Program-made: the position numbers and the translations under genes | The notes under the pieces: model-generated | What the model was told of the DNA's origin: nothing | The model's database searches: none | Seen by the model: the letters and a program-made list of their open reading frames with translations, nothing else | Shown: piece by piece, positions 28,683 through 37,720 of the stretch | Layout of the letters: each line of letters begins with the position of its first letter | How positions within the stretch are numbered: the first letter of the stretch is position 1 | Assembly (NCBI GenBank): GCA_003281385.1 | Contig: QCCE01000005.1 | Location: 1 to 64,000 of the forward strand | From: Prochlorococcus sp. AG-347-K17 | GTDB taxonomy: Bacteria > Cyanobacteriota > Cyanobacteriia > PCC-6307 > Cyanobiaceae | Direction of reading: 5' to 3' | DNA length: 64,000 nt

Positions 28683-29852
28683 ATGAATGAACAGAAGGGT
28701 GTGTTTAAAAATCTTTATAAAAACTTGATTACCCCTGTATTAAAAAAAGACTCTGGAATTGATGCAGAGTACTTAACAAATTTATCTCTTAGCCTCCTAT
28801 CATTCAGTTCAAGAAAATATAATTGGCCTGTAGTTTCTTCTATCTTAAAAAATCTAAATAAAGAATTTTCTGTAGTTGATAAAAGGTTAACTCAGAACAT
28901 ATGTGGAATAAATTTTTGCAATCCAGTTGGTTTAGCTGCGGGTTTTGATAAAAATGGAAATGCCGCAAATATATGGAAAGATTTTGGTTTTGGATTTGCT
29001 GAACTTGGTACGGTAACTAAATTTGCTCAAAATGGAAATCCCAAACCAAGGTTATTTAGATTAGCCGAAGAAGAGGCAGCATTAAATAGAATGGGTTTCA
29101 ATAACAATGGTGCTGAAAATCTAGTTAAAAATTTTGTCGAACAAGGAATTGAGTTTAAAAAAAATAGAAAGAATATTTGTTTAGGGATAAATTTTGGTAA
29201 GTCTAAAATTACAGATTTATCTCAAGCAAAAGATGACTATTTGACTTCTCTAAAATTATTAATTCCATATTGTGATTATGCAGCAATAAACGTAAGTTCT
29301 CCAAATACTGAAGGACTAAGAAAGTTACAAGATCCAATTCTTCTAAAAGAACTTATTAAAGAAATTAAAAACTTACCCAGTTGTCCACCGTTATTTGTCA
29401 AAATTGCACCAGATCTAAGCTTTAAAGATATTGAAGATATTTGCCAATTAATAATCGAGGAAAACATCGATGGAATAATTGCTACTAACACCAGCATAGA
29501 TAGATTAGGTCTTGAAAATAGAAAGATCATGCAAACCGGATTATTACTTTCTGAAGAGAATGGAGGATTAAGTGGAAGGCCTCTACAAAAAAAAGCAAAT
29601 CAAATAATAAAACATATTCATAATATTGATAAAAAGATTATTTTAATTGGCGTTGGTGGGATAGATAGTCCTGAGTCAGCATGGGAAAGAATTTGTTCTG
29701 GAGCATCATTAATTCAACTTTATACAGGATGGATATATAAGGGTCCACAATTAGTACCAGATATACTTCAAGGAATTATAAAGCAACTCAATATCCATAA
29801 ATTATCAAATATAAAAGAGGCCATTGGATCAGATCTAAAATGGATTGAATAA
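28683..29852 (+). CDS. pyrD: Dihydroorotate dehydrogenase, class 2
   Basis: Oxidises dihydroorotate to orotate with a membrane quinone as acceptor; de novo pyrimidine synthesis. The 389-residue protein has the N-terminal helical membrane-association region (about 1-45) of class 2 enzymes. The FMN barrel follows: NPVGLAAGFDKNG, LNRMGFNNNGA, the catalytic serine in NVSSPNT, KIAPDLS and GVGGIDSPES. It lies six bases downstream of rnhA and 15 upstream of the aminotransferase. Confidence 0.96.
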   Translation: MNEQKGVFKNLYKNLITPVLKKDSGIDAEYLTNLSLSLLSFSSRKYNWPVVSSILKNLNKEFSVVDKRLTQNICGINFCNPVGLAAGFDKNGNAANIWKDFGFGFAELGTVTKFAQNGNPKPRLFRLAEEEAALNRMGFNNNGAENLVKNFVEQGIEFKKNRKNICLGINFGKSKITDLSQAKDDYLTSLKLLIPYCDYAAINVSSPNTEGLRKLQDPILLKELIKEIKNLPSCPPLFVKIAPDLSFKDIEDICQLIIEENIDGIIATNTSIDRLGLENRKIMQTGLLLSEENGGLSGRPLQKKANQIIKHIHNIDKKIILIGVGGIDSPESAWERICSGASLIQLYTGWIYKGPQLVPDILQGIIKQLNIHKLSNIKEAIGSDLKWIE

Positions 29853-29867
29853 AAAAGAAAGTGAATA

Positions 29868-30992
29868 ATGAATAAACCGGAACCTAATGATTACAAAATA
29901 CTAACCATGCAATCATCAAATCTAAAGCATGGGGGAAACGTATATGCAAAAGCAAAGAAATTAAATTTATCACCCTCTGAAATTATTGATGCAAGTGCCT
30001 CATTAGTACCCTTTGATCCTCCTCAGATACTAATAGATTCATTAAATGAGGAAATTAAGAATCTTGGATTTAGATATTACCCTGAGAGAAACTTAAGTGT
30101 TTTGAGAGAAATAATTGGCAAATTTCATGGGATAAATCCAGACAATATATTGCCTGGGAATGGAGCTTCTGAACTAATAACCTGGGCAGGTTATGAAGCA
30201 TCCAAATTTGGAATAAGTTGTATTCCTTCTCCATCATTTGTTGATTATGAAAGATCTTTAAATTGTTGGAATAGCAATTTTATGCATTGCGAATTACCAA
30301 AAAACTGGAATGATATTTTTCCTCAATCATTTCCGCTGCATCCAAAAGGTGATGTTATTTGGATTACAAATCCACATAACCCTACAGGCCAATTATGGGG
30401 AAAGAATTCATTGGAGGAAGTTGTCAAAAAATATAAATTAGTTATATGTGATGAAGCTTTCTTATCAATAACACCAAATGGAGACAAAGAATCTTTAATA
30501 CCATTAACCCAAAGATTTGATAATTTATTAGTCTTGAGAAGCTTGACCAAAATTTTCAATATTCCTGGTCTTAGATTAGGTTACGTTGTTGGCTCATCGA
30601 AAAAACTTAAACAATGGGAAATAAATAGAGATCCTTGGCCTTTAAATTCATTTGCTATTAAAGCCGGAATTAATCTACTAAGTAATAAAATATTCTATGA
30701 ACAGTGGACAAAACAGATTCACAGCTGGATAAATGTTGAAAAAAAGAGAGTATTTGAAAAATTATCAAAAATAGAGAACCTTAAAGTTCATAACTCTTCA
30801 ACCAACTTTTTTTTAATCGAAAGTACAACATCCTTGTTGCCAAATATAGAATACTTAGAAAATAAAGGAATATTGCTTAGAGAATGCACTTCATTTAAAT
30901 TTCTTGACGAAAGGTGGGCAAGAATAAGTTTGCAGAATAGACAAAAGAACACACTTTTATGTAGAGAAATTCAGAATTCCTTTAAAAAATAA
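29868..30992 (+). CDS. PLP-dependent aminotransferase, CobC/CobD-like (threonine-phosphate decarboxylase type)
   Basis: Fold-type I PLP enzyme, 374 residues. The PLP lysine is K228 in RSLTKIFNIPGLRLGY, with D195 in CDEAF and the NPHNPTG loop (168-174). Short-length enzymes of the HisC/CobD group with an N-terminal HGGNVY segment are characteristic of threonine-O-3-phosphate decarboxylase, which supplies the aminopropanol arm of cobalamin. A true HisC is encoded separately at 44731, which supports a non-histidine role here. An alternative ATG lies 13 codons in. The 3' end overlaps convergent murG by 22 bases. Confidence 0.75.
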   Translation: MNKPEPNDYKILTMQSSNLKHGGNVYAKAKKLNLSPSEIIDASASLVPFDPPQILIDSLNEEIKNLGFRYYPERNLSVLREIIGKFHGINPDNILPGNGASELITWAGYEASKFGISCIPSPSFVDYERSLNCWNSNFMHCELPKNWNDIFPQSFPLHPKGDVIWITNPHNPTGQLWGKNSLEEVVKKYKLVICDEAFLSITPNGDKESLIPLTQRFDNLLVLRSLTKIFNIPGLRLGYVVGSSKKLKQWEINRDPWPLNSFAIKAGINLLSNKIFYEQWTKQIHSWINVEKKRVFEKLSKIENLKVHNSSTNFFLIESTTSLLPNIEYLENKGILLRECTSFKFLDERWARISLQNRQKNTLLCREIQNSFKK

Positions 30993-32062
30993 TTAAAAAA
31001 TTTTTTAATCTCATTTTTAGATTTAATTTTATTATTATTTTCCATGTTTTTCTTCATGAGATCTAATATTTCATAATTATTTTTTCCCTTTTTTAATTTT
31101 TTTTTAAAAATTCTTTCTAGAGTTTCTTCAAAAACTTCTTTAGAAATTTTATTCTGATTGATTAAAACTGAGCCTCCAATTTCAGCAAGAATCATTGCAT
31201 TTTTCTCTTGATGATTATTTTTAGAATCCGGATATGGAATTAAAATTGAAGGTTTTTCAGCCTCTATTAGTTCATTAATTGTTCCTGCACCAGATCTCGA
31301 AATTACAAGATCACAGTTTTGAATTAAAGCTGCGATTTCATTAGTAAATTTCTTTTGAACATAATTTTTAGAATTTCTTATGTCAAAAGGTTTTTGATTA
31401 GATTCGCCAATAATATGAACTATTCGGAACTTTTTTTTCATTAAAAATTCCAAAGATTGGTAAATAATTTGATTTATAGCTTTTGCTCCTTGGCTACCTC
31501 CCATAACAATCAAAAGAGGTCTCTTTCCTTTTGGAACCCATTCTGGCAAGGGATTAGATTTATAGAATTGCTGTCTTAGAGGGGTACCAGTGAAAATAGT
31601 TCTGCAATTTCTTAAATAAGAATTTGTTTTCTTAAATCCCAAAAGAACATAGTTACACAAAAACCCAAAATATTTCGTGACCATTCCTGGAATTAAATTT
31701 GATTCATGAATAATGACAGGTATCCTGAGAAGTTTTGAGGCAACAATAGTAGGTGCTGATATATAACCGCCAGTCGTAAAAACTAAGTTAATTTTTTTTT
31801 CTTTTAAGATCTTAATTATTTGAAAAGTTGACATTAAAATTTCTATATATTGATATAACAAAAAAATATTTTTTCTTGGCGTCTTTATATTCAAAGTCCT
31901 CAAATTATATTTTTTGGGAATATAATTTTCATCAAGTCTTTGACGAACACCCAACCAATGAATATTCCATTCATCTTCCACCTCTTTAGAAACTGCTAAG
32001 GCTGGGAAAATATGCCCACCTGTACCACTGGCTGCAACTAATAAATTATTTTTTTTAGACAT
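30971..32062 (-). CDS. murG: MurG, UDP-GlcNAc:lipid I N-acetylglucosaminyltransferase
   Basis: Adds GlcNAc to lipid I to make lipid II on the inner face of the cytoplasmic membrane. I start at ATG 32062 (MSKKNNLLVAASGTGGHIFPA); an upstream in-frame start at 32095 would add 11 hydrophobic residues before the Rossmann fold. GT-B fold motifs: GTGGHIFPA, TTGGYISAPT, MGGSQGAKAIN and SRSGAGTINELI. About 363 residues, as expected. The stop is inside the end of the convergent aminotransferase gene. Confidence 0.95.
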   Translation of the reverse strand: MSKKNNLLVAASGTGGHIFPALAVSKEVEDEWNIHWLGVRQRLDENYIPKKYNLRTLNIKTPRKNIFLLYQYIEILMSTFQIIKILKEKKINLVFTTGGYISAPTIVASKLLRIPVIIHESNLIPGMVTKYFGFLCNYVLLGFKKTNSYLRNCRTIFTGTPLRQQFYKSNPLPEWVPKGKRPLLIVMGGSQGAKAINQIIYQSLEFLMKKKFRIVHIIGESNQKPFDIRNSKNYVQKKFTNEIAALIQNCDLVISRSGAGTINELIEAEKPSILIPYPDSKNNHQEKNAMILAEIGGSVLINQNKISKEVFEETLERIFKKKLKKGKNNYEILDLMKKNMENNNKIKSKNEIKKFFNYFLKEF

Positions 32063-32103
32063 AAAAACTTTAATTAGTAGAATAAAAATAACCAATAATT
32101 AAT

Positions 32104-32829
32104 ATGTTTAATTTAAACTTATTCAAAAATATAGGATTTCTTCTCTACTTATTTGTTTATCTTATTATTCCCTATTCAGCAATAACGCAAACTTTAAAAA
32201 ATGATTTTATAAGAAATCTAGAAAACTCTTTAAATAAAAAAGATTTAGAATTCATTAGAAAAAATTTTAGAACTGAAGAAAACCAAAATATTGCAAAGCA
32301 GTTTTCAAAAATTGTTAATGATTTCCCTGACAGCAAATGGAAGATCAAAAGATTAAAATCTAAAATTCCAAATGAAGATATTATGCGAATAAAAGTTTCT
32401 GGGGAAAAAATAGTTAATGGAGAAATATATATACTAGAATCCAATTTTGATTATTTATTTGCAATCGTAAATGGGAGAATAGATGAGGGGATTATCAAAA
32501 ATTTATTTACTACAATAAGAAATGATGATAAGAAGATAGATCTTAGTTTTAAATTCCCAGATAAAGTTCTTACTGGTTCAAAATATGATATCGATATTAT
32601 TCTTAATAAGCCACTTGAAGAAGTGATTATTGCTGGAGCAATAAAACCTCATCAAGTTGATTCAATTTTTGAACAAGAAATATTACTGGAGCCATTATCA
32701 TCAGGTGGAATTTTCAAAATGACTAGAGCACCTTCAAAACCAGGGATACAAATTTGGTCAGGAATTATAGCTCACCCTGAGGGGATGATTACTTTCACAA
32801 AGAGCATTGAAGTTGTTAATGAGATATAG
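32104..32829 (+). CDS. Exported protein of unknown function
   Basis: A 241-residue protein with a hydrophobic N-terminal segment (about 10-27, GFLLYLFVYLIIPYSAI) that looks like a signal peptide. The body is mixed alpha/beta: Lys/Asn-rich to about 110, then beta-strand-like stretches (DYLFAIVNGRID, EEVIIAGAIKPHQ) and a final region IFKMTRAPSKPGIQIWSG. No catalytic motif or cysteine pair is evident. The pattern suggests a periplasmic or lumenal beta-rich protein. I do not recognise the family. It is 41 bases divergent from murG. Confidence 0.7.
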   Translation: MFNLNLFKNIGFLLYLFVYLIIPYSAITQTLKNDFIRNLENSLNKKDLEFIRKNFRTEENQNIAKQFSKIVNDFPDSKWKIKRLKSKIPNEDIMRIKVSGEKIVNGEIYILESNFDYLFAIVNGRIDEGIIKNLFTTIRNDDKKIDLSFKFPDKVLTGSKYDIDIILNKPLEEVIIAGAIKPHQVDSIFEQEILLEPLSSGGIFKMTRAPSKPGIQIWSGIIAHPEGMITFTKSIEVVNEI

Positions 32830-32830
32830 C

Positions 32831-34039
32831 CTAAGCGTCGTTTAACGCAGCTACACCTGGTAAGGTTTTACCTTCTAAAAGTTCCAAACTTGCGCCACCT
32901 CCAGTAGATATATGAGACATTTTTTCGGCCAATCCTGCTTTCTCTACTGCTGCGACTGAATCTCCACCACCAATTATTGTACAAACTTCAGAAAAAGCAC
33001 TTAAGTCCGCAAGAGTCGTAGCTATTGCATTTGTACCATTTGCAAATTTATCAAATTCAAAAACTCCCATTGGACCATTCCAAATAATTGTCTTACATTC
33101 TGCAAGAGCATTCTGAAAAACTTTAATAGAATCTGGACCAATATCGAGACCCATCCAATTGCCACTAATTGAATCAATTTGAGATATTTTACTATTGGCG
33201 TCCGGAGAAAACTCATCAGCTAAAACAACATCAGTAGGCAATAATAATTCAACTCCTTTTGCTTTTGCTTTTGCTTCTAAATCTTTAGCAAGCTCAAGTT
33301 TATCTTCTTCTACAAGGCTCTTCCCGACATCTAAACCTCTAGCTTTATAAAAAGTGAAAATCATACCTCCACCAATCATGATTTTGTCACACTTATCTAG
33401 TAAAGAATCAAGTACCCCTATTTTGCTACTAACCTTTGATCCTCCAACTATTGCTGCCAATGGACGCTTTGGAGAATCTATTGCTCCTTGTAAGTATTTC
33501 AATTCTTTTTCTAAAAGAAATCCAGCTACTGAGGGACTTAAATAATTAGTAACACCCTGAGTTGAAGCATGAGCTCTATGCGCAGCACCGAAAGCATCAT
33601 TTACATACATATCTGCATGTGATGCTAATTTTTTAGCGAAATCAGTGTCGTTCTTCTCCTCTTCACCAAAAAAACGAACATTTTCAAGTAAAAGAACATC
33701 TCCATTAGATAAGCTATTTGATTCTGCAGCTGTTTCATCACCAATACAACTGTTGGTAAGAGAAACATTTTGCCCCAACAATTCACTTAATCTTGCTGCT
33801 ACTGGAGTTAATCTCATTTTTTCATTTACCTGTCCCTTTGGCCTACCAAAATGAGCAGCTAAAATGACTTTTGAAGAATGATTAATAAGATATTTAATAG
33901 TTGGGATAGCTGCACGAATACGCGTATCATCTGTTATTTGACCATCTTCATTTAATGGAACATTAAAATCTACTCTTACAAGAACTTTTTTTCCTTCTAA
34001 ATGTGTCTTATCGAGACTGGAAAGAGATAATTTTGACAT
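32831..34039 (-). CDS. pgk: Phosphoglycerate kinase
   Basis: Reversible phosphoryl transfer between 1,3-bisphosphoglycerate and ADP; Calvin cycle and glycolysis. The 402-residue monomer has the N-terminal VRVDFNVPL (21-29), [34 protein letters not shown] and the nucleotide-binding [13 protein letters not shown] near the C-terminus. The stop is one base from the convergent exported-protein gene. The 213-base upstream gap, divergent from the GTPase gene, holds no clear element I can name. Confidence 0.98.
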   Translation of the reverse strand: MSKLSLSSLDKTHLEGKKVLVRVDFNVPLNEDGQITDDTRIRAAIPTIKYLINHSSKVILAAHFGRPKGQVNEKMRLTPVAARLSELLGQNVSLTNSCIGDETAAESNSLSNGDVLLLENVRFFGEEEKNDTDFAKKLASHADMYVNDAFGAAHRAHASTQGVTNYLSPSVAGFLLEKELKYLQGAIDSPKRPLAAIVGGSKVSSKIGVLDSLLDKCDKIMIGGGMIFTFYKARGLDVGKSLVEEDKLELAKDLEAKAKAKGVELLLPTDVVLADEFSPDANSKISQIDSISGNWMGLDIGPDSIKVFQNALAECKTIIWNGPMGVFEFDKFANGTNAIATTLADLSAFSEVCTIIGGGDSVAAVEKAGLAEKMSHISTGGGASLELLEGKTLPGVAALNDA

Positions 34040-34252
34040 TAAATAGGCTTAATTTTAATCTTAAGACCCTAACGTTAATTTGGGCTTATTGGGTTAAAAA
34101 GTAGTTACTGTTACTTATGCCTTAATAAATTTTAAGAATTAACGATTGTAAAAAATTTTTTAGTCATTAAATTTGTACTAAACTTTAGAAGTAAATACTT
34201 TTGAAACTTATAAAAACTAAAAGGAATACAAAATTTTATTTGATTTATTGAA

Positions 34253-35125
34253 GTGGACATACCCAAAATTCAATGGTACCCAGGCCATATCGCAAAAGCA
34301 GAAAAGAAACTATCTGAAGTTATAAATAAAGTAGATTTAGTTATAGAAGTTAGAGATGCACGAATTCCTTTGTCCACAGGACATCCACACTTAAATAAAT
34401 GGATAAATAATAAAAAACATATTCTTGTTATTAACAGATCAGACATGATCTCACCTAATACAATCAATAGTTGGAATAAATGGTTTAATGCTAAAGATCA
34501 ATATCCTCTTTGGTGTGATGCTAAAAGAGGAATAGGTATTAAAGAAATTTGTAAGTCAGCTAAAGATTCTAGGTCGTCAATCGACGATAGAAGACTCTCT
34601 AGAGGAATGCGAATCAGGCCAATTAGAGCACTTACACTTGGTTTTCCAAACGTAGGAAAGTCAGCATTAATTAATAGAATTGCAAAAAAAAGAGTTGTAG
34701 ATAGCGCTAGGAAAGCAGGCGTGACGCGTAATTTAAGATGGATAAAATTAGAAAGTGGTATAGATCTGCTAGATGCTCCTGGTGTTATACCTCCAAATTT
34801 AGATGATCAAAAATCAGCACTTAATCTTGCACTGTGTGACGATATTGGTGAAGCTGCTTATGAAATAGAGAGTGTCGCAATTGGATTTATCAAAATTATA
34901 TCCACTCTCAACAAAGATAAGAATGCTAATATCTCCGTTAAAAAAATATCTGATAGATATGGAGTTGATATTTCAAAAGGCTTTAAGAGTCCTTCTTCTT
35001 GGATCGACGAAGCAGCTTCAAAACATACCTCAGGCGATAAAAGGAGAATGTCTCATAAGTTATTGGAAGATTATAGAAATCAAATGCTGGGTAAAATTGC
35101 TTTAGAAGTCCCACTATGGAATTAA
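34253..35125 (+). CDS. rbgA: Circularly permuted ribosome-assembly GTPase (YlqF/RbgA)
   Basis: GTPase for late 50S maturation. The motif order is permuted: G4 as NRSD (61-64), then G1 GFPNVGKS (130-137), G2 threonine T158 in GVTRN, and G3 DAPG (174-177). The usual NKxD is NRSD here. The C-terminal helical domain follows. GTG start at 34253 with weak AAGGAA about 30 bases upstream. It overlaps the pseudouridine synthase by 10 bases, so the pair is probably translated together; both act on the ribosome. Confidence 0.92.
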   Translation: MDIPKIQWYPGHIAKAEKKLSEVINKVDLVIEVRDARIPLSTGHPHLNKWINNKKHILVINRSDMISPNTINSWNKWFNAKDQYPLWCDAKRGIGIKEICKSAKDSRSSIDDRRLSRGMRIRPIRALTLGFPNVGKSALINRIAKKRVVDSARKAGVTRNLRWIKLESGIDLLDAPGVIPPNLDDQKSALNLALCDDIGEAAYEIESVAIGFIKIISTLNKDKNANISVKKISDRYGVDISKGFKSPSSWIDEAASKHTSGDKRRMSHKLLEDYRNQMLGKIALEVPLWN

Positions 35126-36075
35126 ATAATCAAAATTCTTTCGGCATTGGAGAAGGTGAGCTTTTAGAAATTATTTATGAGCTACCTCTTCCTATGAGGC
35201 TTGACAGATGGCTGGTAAGTAAAAGGCCAGAACAAAGTAGAGCGAGAATTCAACATTTTATAAATTCAGGTTTAGTACTTGTAAATTATAAGACCGCCAA
35301 AGCAAAGACCCCATTAAAAAATGGCGACAATGTTCAAATATGGATGCCTCCTCCCGAACCTCTTATTTATTTGAAACCTGAAAAAATGGATTTAAATATC
35401 CTTTTTGAAGACGAGCACATTATAGTAATTAATAAACAATCAGGCCTAATTGTTCATCCAGCCCCTGGACACAAATCTGGAACGTTAGTGAATGGATTAC
35501 TTTTTCACTGTAAAGATCTACCTGGAATTAATGGGAAACTCAGACCTGGGATTGTTCACAGATTAGATAAAGATACCTCAGGATGTATGGTAGTTGCAAA
35601 AAGCCAAGAGGCATTAGTAAATCTCCAGAAACAAATTAAAGAAAAAATAGCATCACGTGAATATATTGCAGTAATTCATGGAGCGCCTAATTCTGAAGAA
35701 GGCCAAATAGTAGGACACATTGGCAGAGATAAATTAAATAGATTGAAATATAAAGTAGTTGAAGAAACTTCAGGAAGATATGCTTGTACCTATTGGAAAT
35801 TAGAAGAAAGATTTGGTAATTACTCATTAATGAGTTTCAAACTAGATACAGGGCGAACGCATCAAATAAGAGTTCATTGCGCTCACATTAATCATCCAAT
35901 TGTGGGTGATCCGTTGTATGGAAGATGTAAAAAACTACCATGTAAATTAGATGGCCAAGCCTTACACGCCATTAAGCTTGGACTTATACATCCAATAAAT
36001 GGTAAAGAAATGATATTTGAATCTGAATTACCTTTAGATTTTCAAAAATTACTAAGTGTTCTTAAAGTTAAATAA
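35116..36075 (+). CDS. rluD: 23S rRNA pseudouridine synthase, RluA/RluD family
   Basis: Isomerises uridines in 23S rRNA (RluD makes the helix 69 pseudouridines). The 319-residue protein has an N-terminal S4 RNA-binding domain (about 28-80, RLDRWLVSKRPEQSRARIQ) and the catalytic domain with HRLDKDTSG, D151 being the catalytic aspartate. It ends GRTHQIRVH...GDPLYG. Whether it is RluD or another RluA relative cannot be settled by eye. The start overlaps the upstream GTPase and the 3' end overlaps a convergent ABC gene by eight bases. Confidence 0.9.
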   Translation: MELNNQNSFGIGEGELLEIIYELPLPMRLDRWLVSKRPEQSRARIQHFINSGLVLVNYKTAKAKTPLKNGDNVQIWMPPPEPLIYLKPEKMDLNILFEDEHIIVINKQSGLIVHPAPGHKSGTLVNGLLFHCKDLPGINGKLRPGIVHRLDKDTSGCMVVAKSQEALVNLQKQIKEKIASREYIAVIHGAPNSEEGQIVGHIGRDKLNRLKYKVVEETSGRYACTYWKLEERFGNYSLMSFKLDTGRTHQIRVHCAHINHPIVGDPLYGRCKKLPCKLDGQALHAIKLGLIHPINGKEMIFESELPLDFQKLLSVLKVK

Positions 36076-37666
36076 GATTTAAAGAGGAATTTAGCAGCGA
36101 TTTTGTATACGGGTTTTGAGTTTTAGTAAATATTGTAGAACTTTCTCCTTCATCAACTATCTTTCCGTTATTCATAACTAGCAACCTATTACAAAATCTC
36201 TTAGCAATGCCTAAATCATGAGTAATAAAGATAATCGTTAAATTCATTTTTTCTTGCAAGAATCTAAGTAATTCAAGAATCTCTATTTTTACTGAAGCAT
36301 CTAACATATTTACGCTCTCATCACAAATCAAAATTTTTGGTTTCAATAATAGCGCTCTGGCTAATGAAATTCTTTGCAATTGACCACCAGATAATTGGCT
36401 AGGATAAGAATTAAAAAAATCATTATTTAAGGGTAGATTTAAATTTCTTAACATTAATTTTATTTCTTTTTTGATTTTTCTTTTGTCTGAAATTTTTTGA
36501 ATAAAAAATATATCTTCCAGAATATTTTTAATTGTCATTTTTGGATTCAAACTTGAAAAAGGATCTTGAAAAATAATTTGCACATTTTTGTTCTTTTTAA
36601 AAGATTTATTTTTTTTCGATGCATGATTTTTATCATAAATTTTGATTTCACCACCTCTTACTTTAAGAAGTCCAATTAAAGCCCTACATAATGTACTTTT
36701 ACCGCTCCCTGAGGAACCCACTATTCCAAGAGTCTCATTCTCATATAACTTGAAACTAACTTCATTTAAAGCCTTATTCCATTTATTAATGAAAATTGAA
36801 GAATTTAATTTATACCAATGTCTTAGGTTATTTACTTCTAGAACGACCTCATTTCGAGCATTATTTTTAGTATTTGGTTCTAATACTATTTTAGAAGCAT
36901 TTACTAACTTTTTCCCGATATCTGATTTTGGTGATTTAAAGATATCTAATATATTCCCTTTTTCAACAATCGATCCCTTTTCAATTATTGCAACTTTTTT
37001 ACACCACTTAGCTGCAAGATTTATATCATGACTAATTAAAATTAAAGTAGTATCAAATTCATTACATAGATGAATTATTTCTTGCATAATTTCAAAACTT
37101 GTTTTGGTATCTAAGCTTGTTGTAGGTTCATCAGCTATTAATAATTTAGGTTTCAAAGCAAGTGCCATTGCGATAGAAACTCTCTGTCTCATTCCACCAC
37201 TAAATTGATGTGGGAAAGAATCCAGTCTACTTTCTTCAATTCCTACTTTTTGAAAAACTTCTTTTACTAATTTTTTAATAAGTACGGATGATTTAGTTTG
37301 ATAATGTGTTTTAAATAATTCATATAAATGATCCCCAACCCTCATTAGCGGATTAAGTTTTTTTATAGAGTCTTGATAAATAAATCCAAAATTCTTTCTT
37401 CTAAACAATTGTGCATCTTTGTTATTTATTTTCCTAGGATCTACATTAGAAATCGATAAGTTACCTTTAGAAGTAGCCTTTTCAGGCAATATATTTACTA
37501 ATGTTTTTGCAAAAGTGGTCTTTCCACATCCAGAAGGTCCTATTATTGCCAAGTGATCTCCACTATCTATTTCCAAATTAAAATTTTTGATAATAGGTTG
37601 CTGTTTTACACCATATTTAACAGTAAGATTATTAACTACAATAATTTTTTCTTTATTTATTTCCAT
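36068..37666 (-). CDS. Tandem ABC transporter ATPase (peptide/nickel DppD-DppF type fusion)
   Basis: A single 532-residue chain with two nucleotide-binding domains. Domain 1 has Walker A GPSGCGKT (43-50), signature FSGGMRQR and Walker B LLIADEP. Domain 2 has GSSGSGKS (about 313-320), signature LSGGQLQR and ILICDES. This arrangement is typical of the fused ATPase of dipeptide, oligopeptide or nickel importers. No permease or solute-binding protein is nearby, so the partner genes must be elsewhere and the substrate is unknown. It begins 54 bases divergent from the RelA/SpoT gene. Confidence 0.85.
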   Translation of the reverse strand: MEINKEKIIVVNNLTVKYGVKQQPIIKNFNLEIDSGDHLAIIGPSGCGKTTFAKTLVNILPEKATSKGNLSISNVDPRKINNKDAQLFRRKNFGFIYQDSIKKLNPLMRVGDHLYELFKTHYQTKSSVLIKKLVKEVFQKVGIEESRLDSFPHQFSGGMRQRVSIAMALALKPKLLIADEPTTSLDTKTSFEIMQEIIHLCNEFDTTLILISHDINLAAKWCKKVAIIEKGSIVEKGNILDIFKSPKSDIGKKLVNASKIVLEPNTKNNARNEVVLEVNNLRHWYKLNSSIFINKWNKALNEVSFKLYENETLGIVGSSGSGKSTLCRALIGLLKVRGGEIKIYDKNHASKKNKSFKKNKNVQIIFQDPFSSLNPKMTIKNILEDIFFIQKISDKRKIKKEIKLMLRNLNLPLNNDFFNSYPSQLSGGQLQRISLARALLLKPKILICDESVNMLDASVKIEILELLRFLQEKMNLTIIFITHDLGIAKRFCNRLLVMNNGKIVDEGESSTIFTKTQNPYTKSLLNSSLNLI

Positions 37667-37720
37667 GATTTATAGCAAATTTTTCTAGACCTAAATAAAA
37701 TACATCTAAAGCAATATAAA

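Noticed and set aside
32063-32095. Upstream start of MurG at 32095
   Set aside because: Would add a hydrophobic 11-residue segment not found in MurG; ATG 32062 puts the glycine-rich motif at the usual distance.
34040-34252. Possible RNA gene between pgk and the permuted GTPase
   Set aside because: No tRNA-like or hairpin-terminated structure visible; treated as promoter spacer.
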